A stretch of 5,483 nt of DNA from JBOGEN01 sp050743265 (GTDB lineage: Bacteria; Actinomycetota; Actinomycetes; JBOGEN01), in NCBI GenBank assembly GCA_050743265.1, contig JBOGEN010000113.1:1-5483 (forward strand), given 5' to 3'. The notes below the pieces were generated by a model, which worked only from the letters and a program-made list of their open reading frames with translations, was not told the origin of the DNA and did no database searches. The translations under genes and the position numbers were made by a program. Positions within the stretch are counted from its first letter, which is position 1. Each line of letters opens with the position of its first letter. Of the stretch, positions 5,334 through 5,483 are shown in pieces.

Positions 5334-5483
5334 ATGGTGAGCCAGGTGGAGGCCATCGGCCGGCTCGCCGGGATCGTCACCGACAGCGGCGACACCCTGA
5401 CCGTGCACTCTGTTCTGGGCGACGGGAGCGAGTCCACGATCTGGGTGCCCGAGCCCACGGAGGAGGGGCGCGAGCCCGTCGAG
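5334..5483 (+). CDS. Unrecognised acidic protein, 3' end cut by window edge
   Basis: Fifty codons are visible and the frame is open at the right edge. The ATG at 5334 lies 4 nt after GAGAGGA (5323-5329); the GTG at 5337 is 7 nt away and is also possible. The GTG at 5331 is too close. The visible sequence starts MVSQVEAIGRLAGIVTD and continues with alternating hydrophobic and polar residues (TLTVHSVL, STIWVP), which suggests beta strands. It then becomes acidic (EPTEEGREPVE). There is no signal peptide or membrane segment. No family can be assigned from this fragment. The terminator at 5174-5202 makes it the first gene of a new transcript. Confidence 0.7.
   Translation, partial: MVSQVEAIGRLAGIVTDSGDTLTVHSVLGDGSESTIWVPEPTEEGREPVE

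Overview
The window is very G+C-rich (well above 70% by eye). Third codon positions are almost all G or C, GTG starts are common, and Shine-Dalgarno (SD) sites are strong. This points to a high-GC actinomycete. Gene content and codon style would fit Micrococcales such as Cellulomonas or relatives, but no marker in the window proves a genus. It looks like ordinary chromosome: I see no insertion sequence, integrase, tRNA, rRNA or CRISPR array.

Layout. (1) 1-656, minus strand: a small membrane-anchored protein with a histidine-kinase-type ATPase domain, cut by the left edge. (2) 657-1123: a 467-nt divergent intergenic region with a 21-bp perfect dyad and a decaying tandem repeat of about 22 bp. 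(3) 1124-2323, plus: a compact cytoplasmic GH15 glycosidase. (4) 2378-3577, minus, convergent with it: a lipoprotein L,D-transpeptidase of the two-Ig-domain LdtMt2 type. (5) 3578-3931: a second divergent intergenic region with an ECF-sigma-like promoter candidate facing the transpeptidase, an overlapping inverted repeat and a -10/-35 candidate facing right. (6) 3932-4615, plus: a YdjM/DUF457-type membrane metal-dependent hydrolase. (7) 4712-5191, plus: a 159-aa protein I do not recognise, with a conserved-looking C-terminal half, ending in a GC-rich hairpin terminator. (8) 5334-5483, plus: the first 50 codons of an unrecognised acidic, beta-rich protein cut by the right edge.

The genes do not form one pathway. 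There are at least three transcription units reading right (GH15; the hydrolase, possibly with the 159-aa gene; the last gene) and two reading left (kinase-like ATPase; L,D-transpeptidase). The most unusual signals are the kinase-like ATPase with no possible H-box histidine upstream of its ATPase domain, the operator-like dyad in front of it, the phased repeats before the GH15 gene, and the regulatory region shared by the transpeptidase and the membrane hydrolase. I found no clear evidence for a novel multi-gene system.
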